From positions 930,001 through 994,000 of the forward strand of contig NZ_OY856306.1 of assembly GCF_963693435.1 (NCBI RefSeq): 64,000 nt of DNA, read 5' to 3'. This DNA comes from Pasteurella atlantica (lineage in GTDB: Bacteria; Pseudomonadota; Gammaproteobacteria; Enterobacterales; Pasteurellaceae). The position numbers and the translations under genes were made by a program. Of the stretch, positions 9,383-17,611 are shown in pieces (the first letter of the stretch is position 1; each line of letters opens with the position of its first letter). The notes beneath the pieces were generated by a model. It had not been told where the DNA came from, did not search any database, and saw nothing but the letters and a program-made list of their open reading frames with translations.

Positions 9383-9398
9383 TGTGATTATCATCACA
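9383..9398 (-). promoter_or_regulatory. Perfect CRP box upstream of the afu operon
   Basis: TGTGATTATCATCACA is an exact match to the CRP consensus TGTGA-N6-TCACA. It lies about 143 bases before the afuA ATG in the gap between afuA and the malP terminator, so it can only serve afuA. No clear -35/-10 pair could be fixed. Catabolite control fits a carbohydrate importer better than an iron importer. Confidence 0.8.
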
Positions 9399-9413
9399 AA
9401 AATTATAGAAAAT

Positions 9414-9470
9414 AAAATACTTCTTAAACTGATGAACTGTTTAAAGTAAAATCAGAATAAGAAGTATTTT
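9414..9470 (-). terminator. malP terminator
   Basis: AAAATACTTCTTA at 9414-9426 and its exact complement at 9458-9470 form a 13-pair stem, just past the malP stop on the minus strand and followed there by a T-rich run. A smaller TTAAAC/GTTTAA pairing exists inside. Confidence 0.75.
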
Positions 9471-9485
9471 CTTAGGAGAAAGGTA

Positions 9486-11885
9486 TTATTTTTTCCAAAT
9501 CTGAGTTTGGTAATCTGTAATTGAGCGATCGGAACTGAAAGTCCCTAATCTTGCAGTATTTAAAATCGTTGCTTCAATCCAAGCGGTACGATTTTGATAG
9601 AAATTTGCAATTTTTTGTTGTGCTTGACGATAGCTTGCAAAATCCGCCAAAGTGCAGAAGCTGTCTTTTGTTAATAACTCTTTCACTAAGGCTTCAAAAG
9701 TTGTGGTATCACCTTTTGAGAATGTGCCGTTAGCAAGAGAATTTATAGCTTGAGCTAATACTTTATCTTCTTGATAATATGCCATTGGCTCATAACCGTC
9801 TTTTAATACTTGGTTAATGCTCTCTACCGTATGCCCAAAGATAACCACATTTTCATTACCTGCATAGTCTGCAATTTCCACATTGGCACCGTCTAATGTA
9901 CCTAAGGTGATCGCCCCATTTAAGGCTAATTTCATATTTCCTGTTCCAGATGCTTCTTTTCCTGCAAGAGAAATCTGTTCTGATACATCAGCCGCAGGAA
10001 TAATAATTTCCGCAAGGCTCACTCGATAATCAGGTAAGAAGACAACCTGTAATTTACCTTTCATTTCAGGATCGTTATTGATCACATCAGCGACACAGTT
10101 AATAGCGTGAATGATTTGTTTCGCCATAAAATAACCTGGAGCGGCTTTACCTGCAAAAATAAAGACTCTTGGTACGAATTCTTGATTTGGATTTGCCTTT
10201 AATTCTTGATAAGTCGCAATGATATTTAACAGATTAAGTTGCTGGCGTTTATATTCGTGAAAACGCTTAATTTGCACATCAAAAATTGCATTTGTATCCA
10301 CGTCTAAGCCTAATTCTTGCTTGATTTTATCCGCTAAACGTTGCTTATTCGCTTGTTTTATTTGTGTATAAGCGGTCTGAAATTTTTCATTTTTTGCAAA
10401 TTTTTCAATTTGTTGTAATAAGGATAAATCTTTCGTCCAATCGCCTTTGATATGTTTATCCAGTAATGCACTTAATTGTGGATTGGCTTGACGGATCCAG
10501 CGACGTGGCGTAATTCCATTTGTGACATTATAAAAACGATCTTTAAATAAACGAGCATAAGCAGGGAAAAGATCGCTAACCACTAAATCTGAGTGAATTT
10601 TTGCGACACCGTTAACTGCAAAAGATCCGACCACACAAAGATTTGCCATTCTGACACGATAGCCAAAAAGAACTGCGGTTTGTTGCCATACATCTGAAAA
10701 TTCTTCATCACTAAAATGGGCTTTCACTTGCTGGTATAACTCGTTATTGATACGGTCAATTATGATAAAATGACGTGGTAATAAATTCGCTAGGAGATTT
10801 TGATCCCACTGCTCTAATGCTTCTGGTAGCAAGGTATGGTTAGTATAGGCAAAAGTTTTACTACAAATTTGCCACGCTTGTTGCCACGAAAAATCATAAT
10901 CATCTAACAATATACGCATTAATTCAGGAATAGCGATCGCTGGGTGGGTATCATTCAGTTGAATGACTTCATATTCAGCAAGCTGTTCCAGTTTACGCCC
11001 TTGTGCTAAATGGCGTTTGATAATATCTGCTACAGAGCAAGCACAGTGGAAATATTGTTGCATTAGGCGTAACGCCTTACCATTTTGATGGTTATCATTT
11101 GGGTACAACACTTTGGTCAGTTTTGAGGCATCAATCACGTTCTCTTCTGAGAAAAGATATTCTCCCGCATCAAATTTTGTAAGGTCAAAACTACTTTCGC
11201 TATATCCTTGCCATAAGCGTAATGGCTGTTGAATGCCTTTATAGCCTACGACAGGTAGATCAAAGGCTTCGCCGTTTACTACCCATTCTGGTTGCCATTG
11301 ATATTTATCATTCGAAATCAAGCTTACTTTACCACCAAAGCCCACTTGTTGGGTAAAATCTAAATGGTGCTGTTGTTGTGGATAAAAATCACGTCCCCAC
11401 GCATCACCTTGCTCTTTTTGCTTGCCTTGCTCAGAAAAAGATTGTTTGAATAAGCCATATTGATAATGTAAACCATAGCCTGTTGCTGGTTGTGCAAGGC
11501 TCGCCATTGAATCTAAATAACAAGCAGCTAAACGTCCTAATCCACCATTTCCTAAGGCAGGATCGGTTTCTTGTTCTAAAATATCAACGAGTTCGATACC
11601 GTATTGTTTTACTTGTTGAACGATAAAATCATAAACTTCAAGATTTTGCAAATTGTTACCCAGTAAACGACCCACCAGAAATTCCATTGATAAATAATTG
11701 ACGTGGCGAACATTGGTAAGCGGTGTGTTTGTTTGTGATTTTTGCAAAATTGCCTGTTGGCTAACCTTTGCAATAAGTTGATACCACTGTGTTGTTGAAA
11801 GTTGTTGTGGTGTGAGATAACGAGTTTGGCAATATTGTGCTAATGATTGTTCAAATAATGTTTTAAATTGCGTCTGAAAAGACAT
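9486..11885 (-). CDS. malP: Maltodextrin phosphorylase
   Basis: A 799-residue member of the glycogen phosphorylase family that follows E. coli MalP (797 residues) more closely than GlgP: RHVNYLSMEFLVGRL, ATGYGLHYQYGLF, LPVVGYKG, MQQYFHCACSVADI, FAYTNHTLLPEALE. It releases glucose-1-phosphate from maltodextrins in the cytoplasm. The pyridoxal-phosphate lysine lies in EASGTGNMKLALNG. The ATG at 11885 is preferred because AGGAG sits six bases upstream; the ATG at 11891 directly abuts it. No malQ is adjacent. A hairpin terminator follows. Confidence 0.92.
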   Translation of the reverse strand: MSFQTQFKTLFEQSLAQYCQTRYLTPQQLSTTQWYQLIAKVSQQAILQKSQTNTPLTNVRHVNYLSMEFLVGRLLGNNLQNLEVYDFIVQQVKQYGIELVDILEQETDPALGNGGLGRLAACYLDSMASLAQPATGYGLHYQYGLFKQSFSEQGKQKEQGDAWGRDFYPQQQHHLDFTQQVGFGGKVSLISNDKYQWQPEWVVNGEAFDLPVVGYKGIQQPLRLWQGYSESSFDLTKFDAGEYLFSEENVIDASKLTKVLYPNDNHQNGKALRLMQQYFHCACSVADIIKRHLAQGRKLEQLAEYEVIQLNDTHPAIAIPELMRILLDDYDFSWQQAWQICSKTFAYTNHTLLPEALEQWDQNLLANLLPRHFIIIDRINNELYQQVKAHFSDEEFSDVWQQTAVLFGYRVRMANLCVVGSFAVNGVAKIHSDLVVSDLFPAYARLFKDRFYNVTNGITPRRWIRQANPQLSALLDKHIKGDWTKDLSLLQQIEKFAKNEKFQTAYTQIKQANKQRLADKIKQELGLDVDTNAIFDVQIKRFHEYKRQQLNLLNIIATYQELKANPNQEFVPRVFIFAGKAAPGYFMAKQIIHAINCVADVINNDPEMKGKLQVVFLPDYRVSLAEIIIPAADVSEQISLAGKEASGTGNMKLALNGAITLGTLDGANVEIADYAGNENVVIFGHTVESINQVLKDGYEPMAYYQEDKVLAQAINSLANGTFSKGDTTTFEALVKELLTKDSFCTLADFASYRQAQQKIANFYQNRTAWIEATILNTARLGTFSSDRSITDYQTQIWKK

Positions 11886-11951
11886 AATCATCTCCTAAAA
11901 AGTCCATCATAAAAAAGTTGATGACATTATTTAGGATATTAAGGTAATAAA

Positions 11952-11994
11952 AATCCCCCCTATTCAAACTATTTAAGGATGATAAGGGGGGATT
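11952..11994. other. Strong hairpin in the malP-raiA divergent gap
   Basis: AATCCCCCCT at 11952-11961 pairs exactly with AGGGGGGATT at 11985-11994 around a 23-base loop. On the minus strand the stem is followed by ATTTTTATT, as in an intrinsic terminator, although it lies about 70 bases before malP. It could end a short minus-strand RNA or attenuate malP. The rest of the gap (11886-12202) shows no gene. Confidence 0.5.
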
Positions 11995-12202
11995 AAGAGT
12001 TATCTAATTCAAAAGTTTCATAATAATATTCATCGCTAAAAAAATTGAACTAGTATAATAGGACGTAATTATACAAAAATGTTAACTACTTCAAATTTTT
12101 AAAGTTTTTTATCGTTTTACTCTTGATATTTTTAACTAGAAGGCTTAAGTTAGGACTATCTTGAAACGACCTAAAAAGGTCATCATTAAAGAGGTAACAA
12201 CT

Positions 12203-12523
12203 ATGACAATTAATATTTCAAGTAAACAAATGGATATCACTCCAGCCATTCGTAGCCATATCGAAGATCGCTTAGCAAAATTGAGAAAATGGCATACTCA
12301 GTTAATCAATCCCCATTTTATGATCCATAAATTACCAAAAGATTATGAAGTAGAGGTGGCTATTGGTACACCAAATGGGGATTTATTTGCAAAAGCTCAA
12401 AATGAAGATCTTTATAAAGCAATCAATGAGGTTGAACATAAGTTAGAAGTACAACTTAATAAACAGAAAACAAAAACAGAAGCACGTCGTACAGATCGCA
12501 GTTTAAATTTAGCTGTAGAATAA
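12203..12523 (+). CDS. raiA: Ribosome-associated inhibitor / hibernation factor RaiA
   Basis: A 106-residue HPF/YfiA-family protein. The start MTINISSKQMDITPAIR and the block KWHTQLINPH match E. coli RaiA closely (MTMNITSKQM, KWQTHLINPH). Such proteins bind the 30S decoding region in stationary phase or cold and block tRNA and mRNA access. GAGG lies seven bases before this ATG; an in-frame ATG at 12161 lacks support. The acidic tail of E. coli RaiA is shortened. It is a single gene closed by a strong terminator. Confidence 0.92.
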   Translation: MTINISSKQMDITPAIRSHIEDRLAKLRKWHTQLINPHFMIHKLPKDYEVEVAIGTPNGDLFAKAQNEDLYKAINEVEHKLEVQLNKQKTKTEARRTDRSLNLAVE

Positions 12524-12544
12524 ATATTTTTGTATTATAATTTT

Positions 12545-12567
12545 AACCCACAATTCCATTGTGGGTT
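12545..12567 (+). terminator. raiA terminator
   Basis: AACCCACAAT (12545-12554) and ATTGTGGGTT (12558-12567) form a ten-pair stem with a three-base loop, followed by TTC and T-rich sequence. Confidence 0.9.
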
Positions 12568-12628
12568 TTCTGTTCATTAAACCTTTCAAGTTAATAATTC
12601 AAATCCTATCATTCTAATAGATATAAAA

Positions 12629-12660
12629 TTACTTGACTAAAATAGTCAGGTATATAAAAT
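12629..12660 (+). promoter_or_regulatory. isc promoter with type 1 IscR operator
   Basis: The stretch 12629-12653 fits the type 1 IscR motif (ATASYYGACTRWWWYAGTCRRSTAT) at nearly every position, with GACTAAAATAGTC as its core. It contains a likely -35 TTGACT (12633-12638); TAAAAT at 12655-12660 follows at 16 bases. The overlap implies repression of the operon by [2Fe-2S]-IscR, as in E. coli. Confidence 0.85.
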
Positions 12661-12696
12661 TACACCTTAATTATAGAAAAATTGTTAGGGCATTTT

Positions 12697-13113
12697 ATGA
12701 AATTAACATCAAGAGGTCGTTATGCCGTTACTGCAATACTTGATATTGCACTTTATGGAAAATCCAAGCCTGTTAGTTTGGCAGATATTTCAGAGCGTCA
12801 AGCGATCTCATTATCTTATTTAGAACAACTTTTTGGGCAGTTGCGTAGGGAAGGCATTGTATCTAGTGTGAGAGGACCGGGTGGCGGCTATAAATTAGAT
12901 AAAGCGGTTTCAGATATTAGTGTTGGAATGGTGGTAAATGCCGTAAATGAAAATCTTGATGTAACCAAATGTAAAGGTAATGGAAATTGCAATAATGAAT
13001 CAAGATGTTTAACGCACTCACTTTGGGAGCGCTTGGAAGATCAGATTGCTGATTTTCTTTATACTATCTCAATTGAAGAATTAGTGTCAGAGCATTTGGC
13101 TCGTCAGGATTAG
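12697..13113 (+). CDS. iscR: Fe-S cluster-responsive regulator IscR
   Basis: A 138-residue Rrf2-family regulator. It starts [11 protein letters not shown], has the winged-helix region [20 protein letters not shown], and carries the cluster cysteines as [13 protein letters not shown], the C-X5-C-X5-C spacing of IscR. The ATG at 12697 is chosen over the TTG at 12682 because it matches the family N-terminus. First gene of the isc operon, directly behind its own type 1 operator; iscS follows 48 bases on. Confidence 0.95.
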   Translation: MKLTSRGRYAVTAILDIALYGKSKPVSLADISERQAISLSYLEQLFGQLRREGIVSSVRGPGGGYKLDKAVSDISVGMVVNAVNENLDVTKCKGNGNCNNESRCLTHSLWERLEDQIADFLYTISIEELVSEHLARQD

Positions 13114-13161
13114 AAATTTATTAAAAAAGTGGATTATCCCTCTTTTATATTAGGAGAAAAA

Positions 13162-14376
13162 ATGAAATTACCGATTTATTTGGATTATGCAGCAACTACA
13201 CCAATGGATCAGCGTGTTGCAGATGAAATGATGAAATATATGACTAAGGATGGTATCTTTGGTAACCCTGCTTCTCGCTCGCATAAATTTGGTTGGGAAG
13301 CCGAAGAAGCGGTTGATATTGCTCGTAATCACATTGCCGATTTAATTGGTGCAGACTCACGTGAAATCGTGTTTACCTCAGGTGCGACGGAATCTGATAA
13401 CCTTGCAATTAAAGGGGCTGCACATTTCTATCAAACCAAAGGTAAGCATATCATCACTTGTAAAACCGAGCATAAAGCGGTGTTAGATACTTGTCGTCAA
13501 TTAGAGCGTGAAGGTTTTGAAATCACCTATTTAGAGCCAGAAACTAACGGCTTGATTGATTTAGCAAAATTTGAAGCAGCGATTCGTGAAGACACGATTT
13601 TAGTCTCAATTATGTTGGTGAATAATGAAATCGGTGTGATTCAAGATATTGAAACTATGGGTAAAATTTGCCGTAGCAAAAAAATCGTTTTCCACGTTGA
13701 TGGTACGCAAGGTGTGGGTAAATTACCTGTTGATGTGAAAGCGATGAATATCGATTTAATGTCGTTTTCAAGCCATAAATTATACGGGCCAAAAGGTATC
13801 GGTGGTTTATATGTAGGACGCCGTCCACGTATTCGCTTAGAGGCGTTAATTCACGGTGGCGGACACGAAAGAGGAATGCGTTCAGGCACATTACCTGTTC
13901 ACCAAATCGTGGGAATGGGCGAGGCATACCGTATCGCGAAGCTAGAAATGGCAACAGAAATGGAACGTTTGATAGTATTACGCAATCGCCTATTAGACGG
14001 TTTCAAAGATATGGAAGAAGTGTATATCAATGGTTGTATGGAACAAGGTATTGGCTCATTGTTAAATATCAGTTTTAACTTTGTGGAAGGCGAATCAATG
14101 ATGATGTCATTACGTGATTTAGCGGTATCATCAGGATCAGCCTGTACATCAGCAAGTTTAGAACCTTCTTACGTATTGCGTGCATTAGGGCGTAATGATG
14201 AATTAGCACACAGCTCAATTCGTTTCTCTTTGGGTCGTTGGACAACGGAAGAAGAAATAGATCATACTATTGAAGTGGTTAAAAAAGCGGTGGTGAAATT
14301 GCGTGAACTTTCGCCACTTTGGGATATGTACAAAGAAGGCATTGATTTAAGTACCATTGAATGGTCTGCACATTAA
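13162..14376 (+). CDS. iscS: Cysteine desulfurase IscS
   Basis: A 404-residue pyridoxal-phosphate enzyme that takes sulfur from cysteine for Fe-S cluster assembly and tRNA thiolation. The N-terminus is [16 protein letters not shown]; the cofactor lysine lies in [12 protein letters not shown], and the persulfide Cys lies in the mobile loop [19 protein letters not shown] sits seven bases before the ATG at 13162; the extension to 13129 has no ribosome site. The length equals that of E. coli IscS. Confidence 0.97.
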   Translation: MKLPIYLDYAATTPMDQRVADEMMKYMTKDGIFGNPASRSHKFGWEAEEAVDIARNHIADLIGADSREIVFTSGATESDNLAIKGAAHFYQTKGKHIITCKTEHKAVLDTCRQLEREGFEITYLEPETNGLIDLAKFEAAIREDTILVSIMLVNNEIGVIQDIETMGKICRSKKIVFHVDGTQGVGKLPVDVKAMNIDLMSFSSHKLYGPKGIGGLYVGRRPRIRLEALIHGGGHERGMRSGTLPVHQIVGMGEAYRIAKLEMATEMERLIVLRNRLLDGFKDMEEVYINGCMEQGIGSLLNISFNFVEGESMMMSLRDLAVSSGSACTSASLEPSYVLRALGRNDELAHSSIRFSLGRWTTEEEIDHTIEVVKKAVVKLRELSPLWDMYKEGIDLSTIEWSAH

Positions 14377-14406
14377 TCAATAATTTAAATAAAAAAGGAT
14401 ATTAAA

Positions 14407-14787
14407 ATGGCATATAGCGATAAAGTGATCGATCATTATGAAAACCCACGTAACGTAGGGATATTAGATAAACAAGATAGCCACGTTGGGACTGGAATGG
14501 TGGGTGCACCTGCGTGTGGCGATGTAATGCAACTCCAAATTAAAGTCAGCGATGATGGAATTATTGAAGATGCGAAATTCAAAACTTACGGTTGTGGCAG
14601 TGCGATTGCATCAAGCTCGCTAATTACTGAATGGGTAAAAGGGAAATCCCTTGATGAAGCACAATCTATTAAGAACAGTGATATTGCACAAGAACTTGAA
14701 TTACCGCCAGTAAAAGTGCATTGCTCAATTCTTGCAGAAGATGCGATCAAAGCAGCAATTTCTGACTACAAAGAGAAAAAACGTTAA
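14407..14787 (+). CDS. iscU: Fe-S scaffold protein IscU
   Basis: A 126-residue scaffold on which IscS and its partners build the cluster. The three ligand cysteines are visible in GAPACGDVMQ, YGCGSAIASSS and VHCSILAED, and the chaperone-recognition motif is LPPVK. It begins 30 bases after iscS with an AAGGA ribosome site. Confidence 0.97.
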   Translation: MAYSDKVIDHYENPRNVGILDKQDSHVGTGMVGAPACGDVMQLQIKVSDDGIIEDAKFKTYGCGSAIASSSLITEWVKGKSLDEAQSIKNSDIAQELELPPVKVHCSILAEDAIKAAISDYKEKKR

Positions 14788-14816
14788 TTTTCATAATGTT
14801 ATGAAAAATAAAAATA

Positions 14817-14859
14817 AAGCGGTAGGATTTTGCAAATTTTTAACAAAATCTTACCGCTT
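14817..14859. other. Inverted USS hairpin between iscU and iscA
   Basis: AAGCGGTAGGATTTTG (14817-14832) pairs with CAAAATCTTACCGCTT (14844-14859) with one G-T pair. Two USS cores in opposite orientation form a terminator-like stem within the operon and may lower expression of the distal isc genes. Confidence 0.8.
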
Positions 14860-14905
14860 GTTGGTAATTAAAATTGATTAAGAATTTGAATTTTAAGGAA
14901 TAACA

Positions 14906-15229
14906 ATGGGAATTACATTAACGGAAGCAGCTGCAAACCGTGTTCAATTATTTTTAGAAAAACGAGGAAAGGGTATTGGTTTACGTTTAGGTGTTAAGAC
15001 ATCAGGTTGTTCTGGTTTAGCTTATGTATTGGAATTTGTTGATGAATTAAATGAAGAAGATCAGGTGTTTGAACAGCACGGTATCAAAATTATTGTTGAT
15101 CCCAAAAGCCTAATTCATTTAGAAGGCACAGAACTTGATTATGTCAAAGAAGGCTTAAATGAAGGATTTAAATACACTAACCCAAATGTAAAAGACGAAT
15201 GTGGTTGTGGCGAAAGTTTTTATGTGTAA
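14906..15229 (+). CDS. iscA: A-type Fe-S carrier IscA
   Basis: A 107-residue A-type carrier that passes clusters to target proteins. The three conserved cysteines are in TSGCSGLAY and DECGCGESF near the C-terminus. The length matches E. coli IscA (107). AAGGAAT lies before the start. Its stop overlaps an ATG at 15229 that belongs to the hscB frame. Confidence 0.96.
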   Translation: MGITLTEAAANRVQLFLEKRGKGIGLRLGVKTSGCSGLAYVLEFVDELNEEDQVFEQHGIKIIVDPKSLIHLEGTELDYVKEGLNEGFKYTNPNVKDECGCGESFYV

Positions 15230-15243
15230 TGGATAAAATAATA

Positions 15244-15765
15244 ATGAATAATCCTTTTGAACTCTTTGATCTAGCGGTTAAATTTGAGATCGATAATGCA
15301 AAATTATCCGCAAATTATCTCGCCTTACAGAAAGCATTACACCCAGATAATTTTGCAACGGGTACGGCTCAGGAACAACGCCAAGCAATGCAAAAATCAG
15401 CACAACTGAATGACGCATTGCAAACCTTAAAAGATCCGATTTTACGTGCCGAAGCGATCATCGAAATTGCCACAGGAAAAGCAGAGAATATCGAACAAAA
15501 AAGCAATAATGATATCGAATTTTTAATGCAACAAATGCAGTGGCGAGAAACCTTAGAACAGATCGAAATTGCAAAAAATGAAGAAAATCTAACCGCTTTC
15601 ACAGCTGAAATTGAACAACAAAATAAAGAAATACTTAATCAGCTTACAGAAACCTTAGCAAATGAACAATGGCAACACGCCAAAGCATTATGCGATAAAT
15701 TACGTTTTATCAAAAAATTAAATGTCGAAATCGAGCGAGTAGAAGAGATTATTTTTGAGTTGTAA
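15244..15765 (+). CDS. hscB: Co-chaperone HscB
   Basis: A 173-residue J-type co-chaperone that delivers IscU to HscA. The J-domain HPD motif appears as LHPDNFA near residue 33, and the C-terminal helices carry the IscU-binding region. The start MNNPFELF matches the family N-terminus; an upstream in-frame ATG at 15229 overlapping the iscA stop is possible, and neither start has a strong ribosome site, so translation is probably coupled to iscA. In this operon hscB is not directly followed by hscA: two other genes intervene. Confidence 0.93.
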   Translation: MNNPFELFDLAVKFEIDNAKLSANYLALQKALHPDNFATGTAQEQRQAMQKSAQLNDALQTLKDPILRAEAIIEIATGKAENIEQKSNNDIEFLMQQMQWRETLEQIEIAKNEENLTAFTAEIEQQNKEILNQLTETLANEQWQHAKALCDKLRFIKKLNVEIERVEEIIFEL

Positions 15766-15790
15766 GTGAAATCAGCGAGGGAGTAGCGAA

Positions 15791-16846
15791 ATGAAAAAAC
15801 AACTTTTAAGTGTGGCAGATAGTGAATATAAAAATTTTATTGTTGAAATAAAAGATAAAATTAAACATTCACAACTTAAAGCAGCAATAAGTGTTAATTA
15901 TGAACTACTTCATTTGTACTGGGAGTTAGGCGAACTCATTGTTAAAAAACAGAAAGAATATAAATGGGGCGAAGCTTTTTTAAAAGAACTTTCTAATGAT
16001 TTGAAAAAAGAATTTCCTGATATGAAAGGATTTTCAGAGCAAAATTTAAGAAGTATTCGTTATTGGTTCTCTTTTTATAGTGAATATTTAATTGGCTTAC
16101 AAGCTGTAAGCGAATTAGAAAAAGTAAAAAACTTGGTAAAAAGTATTCCTTGGGGACATAACCAAAGAATAATGTATAAATGCCAAACAGTAGCAGAAGC
16201 CTTGTTTTATGTGCAAAAGACGATTGATAATGGTTGGAGCAGAGCTGTTTTAGAACATCAAATTGAAAGTAATTTATATGTTAGAAATGGTAAAGCAATT
16301 ACTAACTTTGATAATAGATTACCAGAGGTTCAATCGGATTTAGCCAAGCAAACCCTGAAAGATCCTTATAATTTTGATTTTTTGACTTTGTCAGAACATC
16401 ATAATGAAAAGGAATTAGAAAATGCCTTAACGAGCCAGATTACTGAATTTTTATTGGAGCTTGGTGCAGGTTTTTCTTATATTGGTAAACAAGTACATTT
16501 AAAAGTGGGAGAAAGTGATTTTTATATTGGTTTACTTTTTTATCACGTAAAATTACATTGTTATGTTGTTGTCGAGCTTAAAACAGAGAAGTTTAAGCCA
16601 GAATTTGCAGGCAAATTAAATTTTTATATTACAGCGGTTAATAAGCAACTTAAAACAGATTACGATAATGAAACCATTGGTATTCTGATTTGTAAGGATA
16701 AAGATAATATTGTTGCTGAATATTCTTTAAACCGAATTGATCAGCCAATAGGTGTCGCAGAATATGAAATCAGTGAGTATTTAGAAAGTAAGTTGAAAAA
16801 TAGTTTACCAACAATAGAAGAAATTGAGAAAGAATTAACACCGTAG
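15791..16846 (+). CDS. YhcG/DUF1016-family PDDEXK nuclease homologue, likely inactive
   Basis: A 351-residue protein with the N-terminal helical DUF1016 domain (YWELGELIVKKQ, FPDMKGFSEQNLRSIRYW, IPWGHN) and a C-terminal PDDEXK-like domain (about residues 225-320). The family motif is normally a D three residues after FY/FR, then ExK: here it reads DFYIGLLFYH followed by VVELKTEKFKPEFAGKL. Gly247 (GGT at 16529-16531) replaces the Asp kept in the paralogue at 32789-33844 (FRIDLLFYH), while ELK is intact. Loss of a metal ligand suggests no cleavage activity. It sits between hscB and hscA, 25 bases after hscB, on the operon strand. Confidence 0.85.
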   Translation: MKKQLLSVADSEYKNFIVEIKDKIKHSQLKAAISVNYELLHLYWELGELIVKKQKEYKWGEAFLKELSNDLKKEFPDMKGFSEQNLRSIRYWFSFYSEYLIGLQAVSELEKVKNLVKSIPWGHNQRIMYKCQTVAEALFYVQKTIDNGWSRAVLEHQIESNLYVRNGKAITNFDNRLPEVQSDLAKQTLKDPYNFDFLTLSEHHNEKELENALTSQITEFLLELGAGFSYIGKQVHLKVGESDFYIGLLFYHVKLHCYVVVELKTEKFKPEFAGKLNFYITAVNKQLKTDYDNETIGILICKDKDNIVAEYSLNRIDQPIGVAEYEISEYLESKLKNSLPTIEEIEKELTP

Positions 16847-16867
16847 AGACAGGGTATGCCCTGTCTC
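16846..16867. repeat. GAGACAGGG palindrome, copy 1
   Basis: GAGACAGGG (16846-16854), loop TATG, then CCCTGTCTC (16859-16867): a nine-pair hairpin starting in the stop codon of the YhcG homologue. A close relative lies after iscX (20068-20095) and a weaker one at 54216-54242. Confidence 0.75.
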
Positions 16868-16907
16868 CAAAATAAATATAAAATTAATTTAGAAGTTGGG
16901 GATTAAA

Positions 16908-17585
16908 ATGCAAGATTTAGAACAGCTCATTAACGTGCCAAAACCTGCGTGGGATATTTTGGAAACGTGGTTTGCACAGACAAGAAATAGTTTTGAAATT
17001 TTAGAAAAAGATGATGAGCGAGCAGCACAAGAATTATTAACCTTGCAACTAAATATTGGTACACCATTGGGTGCAGTTATTTTTGAAACAGGTGGCATTT
17101 TAGTTAAAAATGGTTGGTTGCGTTTGTTAGGTTCAGGATCAAAAAAAATGGATCGTGGTTTAACGGAATGGAACTATGGCAAAACCTTTGCTGAATCAGG
17201 CGAAAAGCCGAGTTATTTATTAGTGGCTGATGATGTTATTGGTGGCTATTTTGCATTAAATTCTGGTGGTTTAGCCGGTGGATTAGGCAAAATTCATTAT
17301 TTTTCGCCAGTAACAGAACAATGGAAAGACTTAAATTTAGGCTATTCAGAATTTTTAGGTTGGGCGTTAAATGCGGATTTAGATAGTTTTTATCAAGGGC
17401 TATTTTGGGATAATTGGCAACAGCAAGTGGGCGAGTTAAGTGGTAATCAAGTGCTAATTTTTACGCCTGAATTATCTGTTAAAACCGATAATCAACGTCA
17501 CTCACAGGTTGTGCCGATTGAACGTCATTACCAAGCCACTTTTAAAACAGACGATAAATTTGGTGGGGCGTATTCCGTCAGTTAA
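16908..17585 (+). CDS. DUF2625-like protein inside the isc operon
   Basis: A 225-residue soluble protein with no signal or membrane segment. It resembles the DUF2625 family (recalled pattern, not searched): NGWLRLLGSGSKKMDRGLTEWN, SYLLVADDVIGGYFALNSGG and LGWALNADLDSFYQGLFW. No function is known to me. The ATG at 16908 has GGGGAT seven bases upstream; the in-frame TTG at 16896 does not. It begins 62 bases after the YhcG homologue and ends 26 bases before hscA, so it is probably co-transcribed with the Fe-S genes, which may only reflect location. Confidence 0.65.
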   Translation: MQDLEQLINVPKPAWDILETWFAQTRNSFEILEKDDERAAQELLTLQLNIGTPLGAVIFETGGILVKNGWLRLLGSGSKKMDRGLTEWNYGKTFAESGEKPSYLLVADDVIGGYFALNSGGLAGGLGKIHYFSPVTEQWKDLNLGYSEFLGWALNADLDSFYQGLFWDNWQQQVGELSGNQVLIFTPELSVKTDNQRHSQVVPIERHYQATFKTDDKFGGAYSVS

Positions 17586-17611
17586 GAATAAAAAAGAAAT
17601 AAGAGAAAATA

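Noticed and set aside
9486-11885. Naming the phosphorylase glgP.
   Set aside because: Its wording at the N-terminus and mid-protein follows MalP over GlgP, and no glg genes are adjacent.
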